DNA of 64,000 nt. It comes from Aromatoleum petrolei. Lineage in GTDB: Bacteria > Pseudomonadota > Gammaproteobacteria > Burkholderiales > Rhodocyclaceae. This document shows positions 18,871-26,035 of this stretch, piece after piece. Made by a program: the position numbers and the translations under genes. Numbering within the stretch: the first letter of the stretch is position 1; each line of letters begins with the position of its first letter. The stretch is taken from assembly GCF_017894385.1 (NCBI RefSeq), contig NZ_CP059560.1:806001-870000 (forward strand). The letters are read 5' to 3'. The notes beneath the pieces are model-generated. The model was not told the origin of the DNA. It saw only the letters and a list, made by a program, of their open reading frames with translations, and made no database searches.

Positions 18871-19101
18871 ATGCTCGATGAACGTCCTTGCCCGCTGTGC
18901 CGCGGGGCCGGCGAAACCCTCGTAGCAAGCGAGCGCACTTGCCACTCGTGCGGAGGCACCGGTCGCGACCGACGCTCCTCGACCGACGATCCGCGGTTCG
19001 GCGCCGACACCTGCCAGGCATGTCACGGATACGGCGTCGAGACGAGCAGAGAATTCCAGCTGTGCCCGTCCTGCAACGGCCGAGGTTCAATTCCTGGTTA
19101 A
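18871..19101 (+). CDS. Small zinc-binding protein with four DnaJ-type CxxCxGxG motifs
   Basis: This 76-residue protein consists almost wholly of four motifs: CPLCRGAG, CHSCGGTG, CQACHGYG and CPSCNGRG. These are the CxxCxGxG repeats of the DnaJ cysteine-rich domain, which bind two zinc ions in pairs (first with fourth, second with third). There is no J-domain and no substrate-binding domain. A stand-alone zinc domain could act as a chaperone-like or protein-binding accessory. It starts 16 bases after the previous stop. Confidence 0.75.
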   Translation: MLDERPCPLCRGAGETLVASERTCHSCGGTGRDRRSSTDDPRFGADTCQACHGYGVETSREFQLCPSCNGRGSIPG

Positions 19102-19348
19102 CGACATTTCGGCACATTCGCTCCTTTCTCGAACTGTGCGCCATGCCCCTGACAGCTAAGGACCTTCGCTGTTTATCCACAGCTCTATCCCCAGTTTCTG
19201 TGGACAAGCGCGTTGGCGCCGGGGCGATTCGCATTGGCGTGAGGTCAGTGAGGCCGCACACTGCCACAAGGGATGCCGCCCGACATTGAAATCGTGCGAC
19301 GCGCCAACTAGCATGTCTTCAACGCCCAGCCGCGCGGCTGCGTTGCGT

Positions 19349-19392
19349 CCGGTCAGCCCCTGTAACCGGAACGGCCTTCGGGCTCGGGGTCA
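19349..19392 (+). ncRNA. radC-type structured leader RNA, copy 1 (upstream of radC)
   Basis: Two adjacent hairpins. The first has stem CCGGT/ACCGG closing the loop CAGCCCCTGTA. The second has a GGCC/GGCT stem with a TTCG loop, followed by CGGGGTC. It lies about 85 bases before the radC start. The same layout recurs six more times in this window with compensating stem changes, so an RNA structure is supported. The context fits the published radC RNA motif. The rest of 19102-19475 shows no gene. Confidence 0.75.
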
Positions 19393-19475
19393 AGGATCAG
19401 TTTCTCGTCAATCCCGTGGGGAGTTGTTTTCCCGCGGGAACACGGCGCTCCCCGCATTTCTCCAAGGAGACGCCG

Positions 19476-20066
19476 ATGTTGTCCTTCTTTTCCTCTCAAA
19501 CGTCCCTTGCGGATGCTGCACTGCTCGAGCGCTTCTTCGGCCCCGAAGCCGAGGACATCTGGGAGCACTGCGATGGATCCTGGAGCAAGATCGTCGAACT
19601 TGCCCGGGAGCCGCGCACCCCGGCATGGGAGGCGCTCGCCTGCGCGATCGAGGTTCTGCACCGCAGCTTCGCCGAGCAACTGACAACCCGGAACGTTCTC
19701 GACTCGCCTGATGTCGTCAGGCAGTTCCTCCGGACGTTCTTCAAGGAGCTGCCGTACGAGGTCTTCGTGGTCCTGTACCTCAATGCCCGAAACCACCTTA
19801 TCCGCGGCGAAGAGGCGTTTCGCGGCACGCTGACCCAGACCAGCGTCTATCCCCGCGAGATAGTGCGCCGAGCGCTCGAGCTTCGTGCAGCCGGCGTGAT
19901 CTTCTCGCACCAGCACCCTTCGGGCGCGTCGGAGCCTTCGACGGCCGATGAGCTCCTGACCCGGCGGCTGAGGGAGGCACTCGCCACGGTCGACGTGAAG
20001 GTGCTCGACCACTTCGTCATCGCAGGCACTGCGGATGTGTCCTTCGCCCAGCGGGGGCTCCTGTAG
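19476..20066 (+). CDS. radC: RadC-family JAB/MPN-domain protein
   Basis: The product has 196 residues, somewhat shorter than chromosomal RadC. The JAB/MPN+ metal motif is intact: SHQHPSG with H145 and H147, S149, then D158 in EPSTADEL. An earlier alpha-helical part lacks a clear helix-hairpin-helix. RadC proteins are common on ICEs, phages and plasmids; the supposed repair role is not established. ATG 19476 has an AAGGAG site. A structured leader (19349-19392) precedes it. Confidence 0.88.
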   Translation: MLSFFSSQTSLADAALLERFFGPEAEDIWEHCDGSWSKIVELAREPRTPAWEALACAIEVLHRSFAEQLTTRNVLDSPDVVRQFLRTFFKELPYEVFVVLYLNARNHLIRGEEAFRGTLTQTSVYPREIVRRALELRAAGVIFSHQHPSGASEPSTADELLTRRLREALATVDVKVLDHFVIAGTADVSFAQRGLL

Positions 20067-20110
20067 TCTTGCCTTTCCTGCGGCCACCGTAGCCGTGGCG
20101 CCGATCCGTC

Positions 20111-20168
20111 AGGGGAATTCGCCAGCGAATCCCCTGCACTTGCCAAACCACGGTCTGGCCGGTATTTT
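20111..20168 (+). promoter_or_regulatory. Sigma70-type promoter with upstream palindrome, leader copy A
   Basis: TTGCCA at 20140-20145 and TATTTT at 20163-20168 are separated by exactly 17 bases. An inverted repeat, AGGGGAATTCGC-CA-GCGAATCCCCT, occupies 20111-20135 just upstream of the -35. Both hexamers and the spacing are conserved in copy B at 54461-54489, where the palindrome has changed sequence but kept symmetry. It should drive the small ORF at 20395 and the replication genes after it. Confidence 0.65.
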
Positions 20169-20394
20169 TGTGCTGTCTCGAAGGCGCCATGCCGTCACTC
20201 GAGACCCGGCGGGGACGCTCTTGATCTCTCGCTTCGCGCGACACTCGCGCATTTCCTTGCTCGTAGACCGGCGCCTCCCGCCGCTCTGACCTCGACCCGT
20301 CCTGATGCCCCGCCCCGCGGCCGATGCAATCGCCATCGGACCGCCTTGGCATGCATCGACCATCTCGGACCACGAATGCCAGCGAGGAAAGCAC
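20111..20394 (+). repeat. Long duplicated leader, copy A (matches 54441-54716)
   Basis: About 280 bases from a palindrome-bearing start to the ribosome site before a start codon are repeated, with most positions matching, at 54441-54716. Shared landmarks in order: TTGCCAAACCACGGTCT, TATTTTTGTGCTGTCTCGAA, CTCGAGACCCGGCGGGGACG, CTCTCGCTTCGCGCGACAC, TTGCTCGT, CCCGCCCCGCGGCCGATGC and TTGGCATGCATCGACCAT. No convincing ORF lies inside. It is a transcribed leader, possibly structured, rather than a gene. Confidence 0.85.
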
Positions 20395-20514
20395 ATGGAG
20401 GAATCACAGGCAGCATGTCCCGGGCGTCAATTAGGCGGCTTGATTCACGCCGATCATGAGATGCGCTGTCCTCCTCGACCCACGGCCCGCGCGGGTGAGG
20501 TACCGTCTTCGTGA
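20395..20514 (+). CDS. Small ORF translationally coupled to the replication gene
   Basis: 39 residues starting MEESQAACPGRQ. The ATG lies directly after the duplicated leader with a GAGGAAAG ribosome site, the same place at which the HD-domain gene begins after leader copy B. Its TGA overlaps the GTG start of the next gene (GTGA), which is the usual sign of translational coupling. It may be a leader peptide or a remnant of a longer gene. No family recognised. Confidence 0.45.
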   Translation: MEESQAACPGRQLGGLIHADHEMRCPPRPTARAGEVPSS

Positions 20515-21485
20515 GCATCAAGGTCATGTCCCTCGTGTGGGAAGGCTTCCCTGCGTCCGGAAGCGAGATGCTGGCAATGCTCGCCCTCGCCGACTGGTGC
20601 AATGACGAGGGCGGGAGCCTCCACCCGTCGATGAAAGCTGTTGCGGAAAAGATCCGTGTGTCGGAAAAGCAGGCCCGCAGGATCATTCACGGCTTTGAAG
20701 AGGCGGGATACCTCAAGGTGGTCGGGCATGCCAATGGTGGCGCGCCCGGCACCACCAAGCAGTATCAGCTCAACGTCGCGAAGCTCAAGGGGTTGGCGGA
20801 CGAGGCGGCGGCCCGAAAGACGGCTCCCGTCCGTGTCACCCCTCCCCCCAATGTCACCCCTCCCCCCAATGTCACCCCTCCCCCCAATGTCACCCCTCCC
20901 GTCGATGTCACCCCTCCCACCCAGGGGAGCGGAGGGCTCCCACCCATGGGAGTGGAGGCCTCCCATGGGTGTCCCGAGACGCCTCCCACCAGTGGGAGCC
21001 AAACCGTCAGTGAACCACCAATGAACCACCAGTTAACCGTCAGGGGGACGGCGCCGTGTTCGGAGCCAGAACGCCTCCCTGCTGTCGCCAAGGCGCCAGC
21101 CCCCCAGCAGGATCCGGCCGGCGAGACGCGCCTGCAGGCCGCGTGCCGGACGACCTGGGCGGCCTACCGGAACGCCTATGCAGACCGCTACGGCGCCGCC
21201 CCAGTTCGAAACCAGAAGGTCAGCTCGCAGGTGAAGCAGTTCGTGCAGCGCATCGGCTACGACGAATCACCCTTGATTGCCGCGTGGTTCGTGCTGCACC
21301 CGGGGAGCTACTACGTTGGCCGCATGCACGACTTCGGCTGCCTACTGAGCGACGCCGAGAAGTTGCGCACCGAGTGGGTGACGGGAAGGCTCATGACCGC
21401 CGGCAAGGCGCGCCAGTCCGACAGAGCCGGCACCACCATGGCCGCCCTCGCCGAGGTGCTGGCCGAACGAGGAGAGTCACTGTGA
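20511..21485 (+). CDS. Helix-turn-helix replication protein (phage O-like)
   Basis: The product has 324 residues. Residues 1-95 form a winged-helix domain of the phage replication protein O type (SGSEMLAMLALADWCNDEGG, HPSMKAVAEKIRVSEKQARRI). Residues 109-138 are five imperfect VTPPPN hexapeptides encoded by an 18-base tandem repeat. A proline-rich linker leads to a C-terminal domain (about 200-324). It probably initiates ICE replication or regulates maintenance genes. GTG 20511 overlaps the small ORF stop; ATG 20526 is an alternative. Confidence 0.7.
   Translation: MSIKVMSLVWEGFPASGSEMLAMLALADWCNDEGGSLHPSMKAVAEKIRVSEKQARRIIHGFEEAGYLKVVGHANGGAPGTTKQYQLNVAKLKGLADEAAARKTAPVRVTPPPNVTPPPNVTPPPNVTPPVDVTPPTQGSGGLPPMGVEASHGCPETPPTSGSQTVSEPPMNHQLTVRGTAPCSEPERLPAVAKAPAPQQDPAGETRLQAACRTTWAAYRNAYADRYGAAPVRNQKVSSQVKQFVQRIGYDESPLIAAWFVLHPGSYYVGRMHDFGCLLSDAEKLRTEWVTGRLMTAGKARQSDRAGTTMAALAEVLAERGESL
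20835..20924 (+). repeat. 18-base tandem repeat, five units, coding VTPPPN-type hexapeptides
   Basis: Five consecutive 18-base units beginning GTCACCCCTCCC. The first three encode VTPPPN, the fourth VTPPVD and the fifth VTPPTQ. The unit length keeps the reading frame, so copy-number change by slippage would lengthen or shorten the linker without breaking the gene. It is not a CRISPR array: there are no spacers. Confidence 0.9.
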
Positions 21486-22384
21486 GCGCGAACACGCTGA
21501 AGGCCATCGCCATGACGGCCGAACTGACCGGGACCGAGCTGTCCGCGGCGGCACTGAAGGTCATGGATGCGGACCTGTCGGCCTACCCCGACGCCGACGT
21601 ACTGCGCGCCCTGGAGCGCTGCCGCAAGGAACTGAAGGGCCGCCTGACCGTGGCCGCCGTGCTCGAGCGGGTCGCGGAACTCGATGGTCGCCCTGGCGCG
21701 GAGGAGGCGTGGGCGACCGCTCTTTCCGCGGACGACGACGCCGTGACCGTGGTATGGACCGACGAGATCACGCAGGCGCTGGCGGTGGCCAGGCCGCTCC
21801 TTGATGCTCGCGACAAGGTGGCGGCGCGCATGGCGTTCTGCCAGGCGTACGAGCGTCTGGTGCGCGAGGCGCGCGAGGCGCGGGTGCCATGCCGATGGTG
21901 GGCGTCGCTCGGCCATGACGCGCGGCAGCGCGCGGCGACCCTCTCTGCGGCCGTCGTGGCGGGGCGAATCACGCAAGAGGCCGTCCAGCCCCTGCTACCC
22001 GTGCCGGCGGACAGCGACTCGGTGATGGCGTCGCTCATCGGCGACGACGACGCGCGGCTGCTCGCCCACATTCCGGAGGATGCCCGCGAGACCGCGACGC
22101 GCGGCCTCAAGCGCCTCCGGGCCCACCTCGCCGAACTTGGGGACCAGGCGGCGAAGCTCGAGGCGCAGCGCGCCGCCGATGAGCGCGGGCGGCAGGCCGC
22201 AATGGAGGCACGCAAGGCCAGCATGTTCCGCGCCGCGCAAGAGCGCATGAACGGCATGGGTCCGACGCGGCTCCCCCCTTGTGCCGAAGAGCCGGCCCAC
22301 ACAGAGGACTGCGTGCATGCCAACTGCTCGAATCACACCAGCCCGTCCAACGCCCTCATCGGGTCAGCCCCTGGTACGCAGTAA
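21482..22384 (+). CDS. ICE protein of unknown function, coupled to the O-like gene
   Basis: The product has 300 residues from GTG 21482 overlapping the previous stop. It is almost all helical and alanine-rich: an N-terminal region with YPDADVLRALERCRKEL, then a coiled-coil with basic heptads (about 210-260, RAHLAELGDQAAKLEAQRAADERG), and a cysteine/histidine-containing tail. The position after an O-like initiator suggests a replication partner, but no helicase-loader motif is visible. A longer in-frame read from 21056 is a shadow of the previous gene. Confidence 0.65.
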   Translation: MSANTLKAIAMTAELTGTELSAAALKVMDADLSAYPDADVLRALERCRKELKGRLTVAAVLERVAELDGRPGAEEAWATALSADDDAVTVVWTDEITQALAVARPLLDARDKVAARMAFCQAYERLVREAREARVPCRWWASLGHDARQRAATLSAAVVAGRITQEAVQPLLPVPADSDSVMASLIGDDDARLLAHIPEDARETATRGLKRLRAHLAELGDQAAKLEAQRAADERGRQAAMEARKASMFRAAQERMNGMGPTRLPPCAEEPAHTEDCVHANCSNHTSPSNALIGSAPGTQ

Positions 22385-22532
22385 CTGACCGGCGCGGCAA
22401 GGTCCACGAATCACCAGCCGTTTCCGAGGAAGGCCGCCCTCGCCTCACGACTATCCTTCATCCTTGAATGCCAGCCTGGCGTGAACCACAATTGGATGAC
22501 ATTCTCCAGCACCGGCTCATCGTAGCCGCGCG

Positions 22533-22573
22533 ACCTGTCAGCCCCTGAAACAGGTACGGCATCCGCCCGGGGT
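22533..22573 (+). ncRNA. radC-type structured leader RNA, copy 2
   Basis: First hairpin stem ACCTGT/ACAGGT closes loop CAGCCCCTGAA. A weaker second hairpin (GGC...GCC) and the trailing CGGGGTC follow. Compared with copy 1 the first stem has changed on both sides, keeping pairing. It lies about 100 bases before the small gene at 22676. The remaining 22385-22675 shows no other feature. Confidence 0.7.
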
Positions 22574-22675
22574 CTTCGTTCCAGTTGCATCCAACTTCCC
22601 CTCCGGGATGATCCACGTCCCGGTCGCGGCTCGTGCGCTCTCCCGTCCAGCACCTACCCTCCGGGAGATCGCCAA

Positions 22676-22909
22676 ATGTGGCACGACGAACCCGCAAACA
22701 GGCCGGGGCAGGATCCACAAGCCCACCTTCCATTTACCCATTGGGAGGACCGCTTTCGCGAACGCATCGCACATTACCAGGAGCTGCTACTCGTGTTTCC
22801 CGGCTCCGCTTACTTCGCAAACGAGCTCGCAAAGTACCAGCGCTGGTTCCATGAGCATCTCTTGCTGCGCCCCACCGGCTCCATCGCCGAAGAAGAGCTA
22901 CCGTTCTAA
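22676..22909 (+). CDS. Small protein of unknown function behind a radC-type leader
   Basis: 77 residues, rich in aromatic and charged residues (HWEDRFRERIAHYQELLLVFPGSAYFANELAKYQRWFHEHL). It should form two amphipathic helices. A GGGAG ribosome site lies about 8 bases before the ATG. The radC-type leader upstream groups it with ICE establishment genes. No family recognised; an anti-restriction or DNA-binding role is only a guess from the leader. Confidence 0.55.
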   Translation: MWHDEPANRPGQDPQAHLPFTHWEDRFRERIAHYQELLLVFPGSAYFANELAKYQRWFHEHLLLRPTGSIAEEELPF

Positions 22910-23336
22910 CCAGAAAGCGGCGTTCCGGGCAGATTCGCCCGGAACGCTCCACACCACCCGCGCAGCCAGCATGCTGCAATAATGCCTTGCCGATATTCGA
23001 CTGACGCACTATCGTAAAGCCGTCCAGTCGATATTTCCTGCTCTCGCTCCCCTCGCTAAGCGACCTCTTCGACCCTTCGAAGCAGCTTCGCACCTTGCTT
23101 TCCCTTCGCTGCTGTCTGAGCGACTCGCCTACGCGGGTTGCCTCGTCTCGTAGGATCCCTCGCGGCCGGTGCATGCCGGCGCAGTGTCCAGGCGTTGCGC
23201 GCCTGGCTTCGCTCCGCTTTCGCGATCGGTGTCCGCCCGCCTTAACGCCCCGTGCTTGGCTGCGACACGTCGAAAAGCCAAGAAGCACGGCCGAGACATT
23301 TTTCGGCCACCGGCAACCGAGACACGGAGAGGAACA
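22910..23336. other. Non-coding stretch upstream of the EAL gene
   Basis: About 430 bases with no supported gene. It holds several short inverted repeats around TTCGAAGCAGCTTCG and TTCGCT/AGCGA runs near 23040-23130, so the EAL gene may have a structured leader. No radC-type element and no clear sigma70 hexamer pair was found. Confidence 0.5.
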
Positions 23337-24233
23337 ATGCACACGACACGCAATCCCCCGGAACACCCGCATGGGTGGAATTGGAATCGACGGCGCAGCG
23401 TCCGGCCCGCGCGCCGGCTCCATCAAGCCACGGACGCAACAGCTCGCTCGCACCTTCGGATCGGGCGAGACCTCCGACGCGCCGTCGAGCATGACGAGTT
23501 CGTCCTTCACTACCAACCCGAGATCGACGCAAGCACCGGCCGCATGGTGGCGGCCGAGGCGCTGATCCGCTGGCAGCATCCCCAACTCGGCATGATCAGC
23601 CCCAACACCTTCATCCCCGTCGCGGAAGACCAAGGACTGATCGGCAAGATCGGACAATGGGTACTTGAGACCGCGTGTGCGCAGCTTCACGCGTGGCACG
23701 CCGCCGGCCATGACCTGCGGGTCGCGGTCAACTTCTCGGTCGAGCAATTGCGCCGGCGCGACATCGCCGACACGGTCGCCAACGCACTCGAACGCTTCGA
23801 CCTGCGGCCCGATGACCTGGTCGTCGAAATAACCGAGAGCATTTGCATGCGCGCCAACGATCGCGCGCGGGAGAACGTCGCCCGCCTCGCGCATCTGGGC
23901 ATACGGCTGGCCATCGACGACTTCGGCACCGGCTACTCGTCGCTGAGCTACCTCAAGCGCATGCCGGTCCGCATTCTGAAGATAGACCGAAGCTTTGTAG
24001 TCGATCTCGCCGACCGCGCGGATTCGACAATCGTGCGAAACATCATATCGCTCGCCCATGAACTGGATCTGATCGTCATTGTGGAAGGCGTCGAGACGGC
24101 GGCTCAACACGAACTCCTGCGCGTCATGGGCTGCGACATGGTCCAGGGCTACCTGGTTGGCGAAAGCCTGCCACCGGCCCTGTTCCACGATGCGTTTCTC
24201 GAGCCCCGACAGCACACGATCGTCGAGCCGTAG
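23337..24233 (+). CDS. Stand-alone EAL-domain c-di-GMP phosphodiesterase
   Basis: The product has 298 residues, ATG 23337 with a GGAGAGGAAC site. Nearly the whole protein is one EAL domain: EALIRW (74-79), NFS (catalytic Asn context), ITES, DDFGTGYSS, KIDRSFV, EGVE and QGY are all present. The metal- and substrate-binding set is therefore complete, and hydrolysis of cyclic di-GMP to pGpG is expected. There is no GGDEF, receiver, PAS or membrane part; the first 40 residues are basic and unstructured. On an ICE it could alter host motility or biofilm state. Confidence 0.9.
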   Translation: MHTTRNPPEHPHGWNWNRRRSVRPARRLHQATDATARSHLRIGRDLRRAVEHDEFVLHYQPEIDASTGRMVAAEALIRWQHPQLGMISPNTFIPVAEDQGLIGKIGQWVLETACAQLHAWHAAGHDLRVAVNFSVEQLRRRDIADTVANALERFDLRPDDLVVEITESICMRANDRARENVARLAHLGIRLAIDDFGTGYSSLSYLKRMPVRILKIDRSFVVDLADRADSTIVRNIISLAHELDLIVIVEGVETAAQHELLRVMGCDMVQGYLVGESLPPALFHDAFLEPRQHTIVEP

Positions 24234-24242
24234 CGGATCTGC

Positions 24243-24610
24243 ATGAACACGCCGACCGACAAGCTGGCGCTGCGCGCCGACCCTTCAGGTGCAGCCTCCT
24301 TTGTCGCAGAGGAGGTCACACGCGCCGTCATCGAGGCCGCCACTTTCGAGGCCCATCGCCGAGTCTTGAAAGCGACGATCGCAGCGGAGTGGATCTTGGC
24401 CTCGACACGACGGACGACTGTCGCGAGCTCGCGCACATGTCCTACCTGGGCCCGACCGTCGTGTCCGCCGTCCGCATCGTCGGATGGAGGGAGGATCCGG
24501 TGTACGACGAGCACGCTTCCATCGATTTCACATCGCTCAGAAGGCGTCTCGTCAAGCTCATTGAGCTTTCACCAGGGACGTTCGAAGACGCGCGGACGGC
24601 GGTCCGTTAA
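24243..24610 (+). pseudogene. Probable frameshifted small gene of unknown function
   Basis: The frame from ATG 24243 reads as normal protein for about 50 residues (FVAEEVTRAVIEAATFEAHRR), then becomes serine/arginine/proline-rich in the way out-of-frame GC-rich DNA does. From about 24389 another frame carries plausible protein to 24610 (LDTTDDCRELAHMSYLGP, YDEHASIDF). Joined, they would give about 120 residues. Either a frameshift mutation or two tiny genes. No family recognised. Confidence 0.4.
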
Positions 24611-24640
24611 CAGGACTCCCTGTACGCATGGTTCGGGTCC

Positions 24641-24958
24641 TTGAACAGACGCGAACATCCATCACCCATTGAGCCGGCGAGCGGTATCGCCCGGGTCGAG
24701 CTTCTCGACAACCTCGGTAATGCGGTGGCCGCGGCCGACTTCGGTTCCGACGCGGAGGCTCTTCACTGGCGGCCCACCCCGATCATTACTGGACTCGACA
24801 TCAACTCAGCCTTGGAACGGGCAGCGCGGCAAAGAAGGTTAGAGATATTCGACCGCCTAGGATATGACGTGGAACCGTCGGCATTCTTGGGTGCCGTAGC
24901 AGATCGCGAAGAGATCAACATTCGACCAGAGCGGAGTATTCTTGCGAAAACTTCATAG
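24641..24958 (+). CDS. Small hypothetical protein (weak support)
   Basis: Up to 105 residues, opening with a TTG and lacking an obvious ribosome site. The composition is plausible (RVELLDNLGNAVAAADFGSDAEALHWRP, LEIFDRLGYDVEPSAFLGAV). It is the last ORF before base composition falls and the defence island begins. It could be a real gene with a different start, or a remnant. Confidence 0.35.
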   Translation: MNRREHPSPIEPASGIARVELLDNLGNAVAAADFGSDAEALHWRPTPIITGLDINSALERAARQRRLEIFDRLGYDVEPSAFLGAVADREEINIRPERSILAKTS

Positions 24959-25111
24959 AAAATTGGCAATTATCATCTTATTAACAGCAACGTCTGGCAT
25001 CAGGACAACTAACAGGAACCTCTGAGGTTAACGGCAGAGCCCGGCACTGGGGAACTCCTCCAGTTAGCTATCCCACTGCCTGGACGGATCGTCCAGTGGT
25101 AAAATTCGGCC
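24959..25111 (+). promoter_or_regulatory. Island boundary and sspB promoter/operator region
   Basis: AT-richer stretch marking the start of the cargo. A 17-base palindrome CTGGACG-GAT-CGTCCAG lies at 25080-25096, immediately followed by TAAAAT (25100-25105), a -10-like hexamer only 6 bases before the sspB ATG. No Shine-Dalgarno sequence is visible there. The palindrome would overlap the promoter and could be an operator. The matching -35 is poor. Confidence 0.4.
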
Positions 25112-26035
25112 ATGACAATCGCCGCCATTTCGCCGGGATACATCCCCCACTTCTCTGGCCATGAAACCTTCACGCTGAGGCAGATGTGGCTCAAGAAGGT
25201 CTTCGACCAAAAAACGGAAGACAACCGGATCAAGAAATCAGTCTTCACCAACGAGGAATCGATCGCCCGGTTTGGCGTCGGCAAGAACATGGTCGCCTCG
25301 ATCCGGCATTGGGCTCTCGCCACCAATCTGATCAGCGAAGGCCGCTCCGACGACTACGAGCTATCCACCACGGCTCAGAAGATTTTTTCAAACGATGGCT
25401 TGGACCCCTATTCGGAGAACCCGACGACCGCGTGGTTCGTCCATTGGCAGCTTGCCGGATTGGGAAACCGCTCGACGACTTGGTTTTGGCTGTTCAACAA
25501 GGTCACCGCACCGAACTTCAGAAAGACGGACCTTGAAAGACCCTTGGCCGACTTTGCGGCCAAGTTCAACACCAAGCGCGGCGTATCCGCCTCGACCCTA
25601 ACCCGCGACATCGATACGTGCATCCGCAGCTATGCACCGAGATCCGGCGGCGGCTCGCCGGAAGATTTCGCCGAGCCCATGCTCGGAGAGTTGGGCTTGA
25701 TCGCCGAGGAAACCAAAGGAATCTTCGCCTTTCGGCGCGGCCCGAAGCCCACGCTCAGCAACGGCATGTTCGTCTACGCGCTGATCGACTATTGGGAAGC
25801 TCTAAACTCCTCCGCTAGCTCAATGGCATTCGAGTCTATCGTTTATGGCGAAGGCTCCCCTGGACGCGTATTCAAGCTTGACGAGGAGTCGGTTGCCGAG
25901 CGCCTTTTCTCTTTGGATGAGTTCACCTTGGGCGTCCTTTCTTGGACTGACACCTCCGGCCTTCGGCAAGTGCTTCGAAAGAGCTGGGACAGTTCGGCGT
26001 TTCGAAACAGGATGCTGGACAAGGCCTACGAATGA
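25112..26035 (+). CDS. sspB: SspB-like DUF4007 protein of DNA phosphorothioation
   Basis: The product has 307 residues. It opens with HFSGHETFTLRQMWLKK, the diagnostic N-terminus of DUF4007. In the SspABCD pathway SspB is the DNA-nicking component that allows single-stranded phosphorothioate modification. The C-terminus carries the helical second half of the family. ATG 25112 is set by the family start and lacks a clear ribosome site. Its stop overlaps the sspC ATG by 4 bases, and sspD follows, giving the standard sspBCD order. It could equally be annotated only as DUF4007. Confidence 0.85.
   Translation: MTIAAISPGYIPHFSGHETFTLRQMWLKKVFDQKTEDNRIKKSVFTNEESIARFGVGKNMVASIRHWALATNLISEGRSDDYELSTTAQKIFSNDGLDPYSENPTTAWFVHWQLAGLGNRSTTWFWLFNKVTAPNFRKTDLERPLADFAAKFNTKRGVSASTLTRDIDTCIRSYAPRSGGGSPEDFAEPMLGELGLIAEETKGIFAFRRGPKPTLSNGMFVYALIDYWEALNSSASSMAFESIVYGEGSPGRVFKLDEESVAERLFSLDEFTLGVLSWTDTSGLRQVLRKSWDSSAFRNRMLDKAYE

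Noticed and set aside
20835..20924. CRISPR-like array
   Set aside because: Repeats are directly adjacent with no spacers and encode an in-frame hexapeptide; no cas genes nearby.
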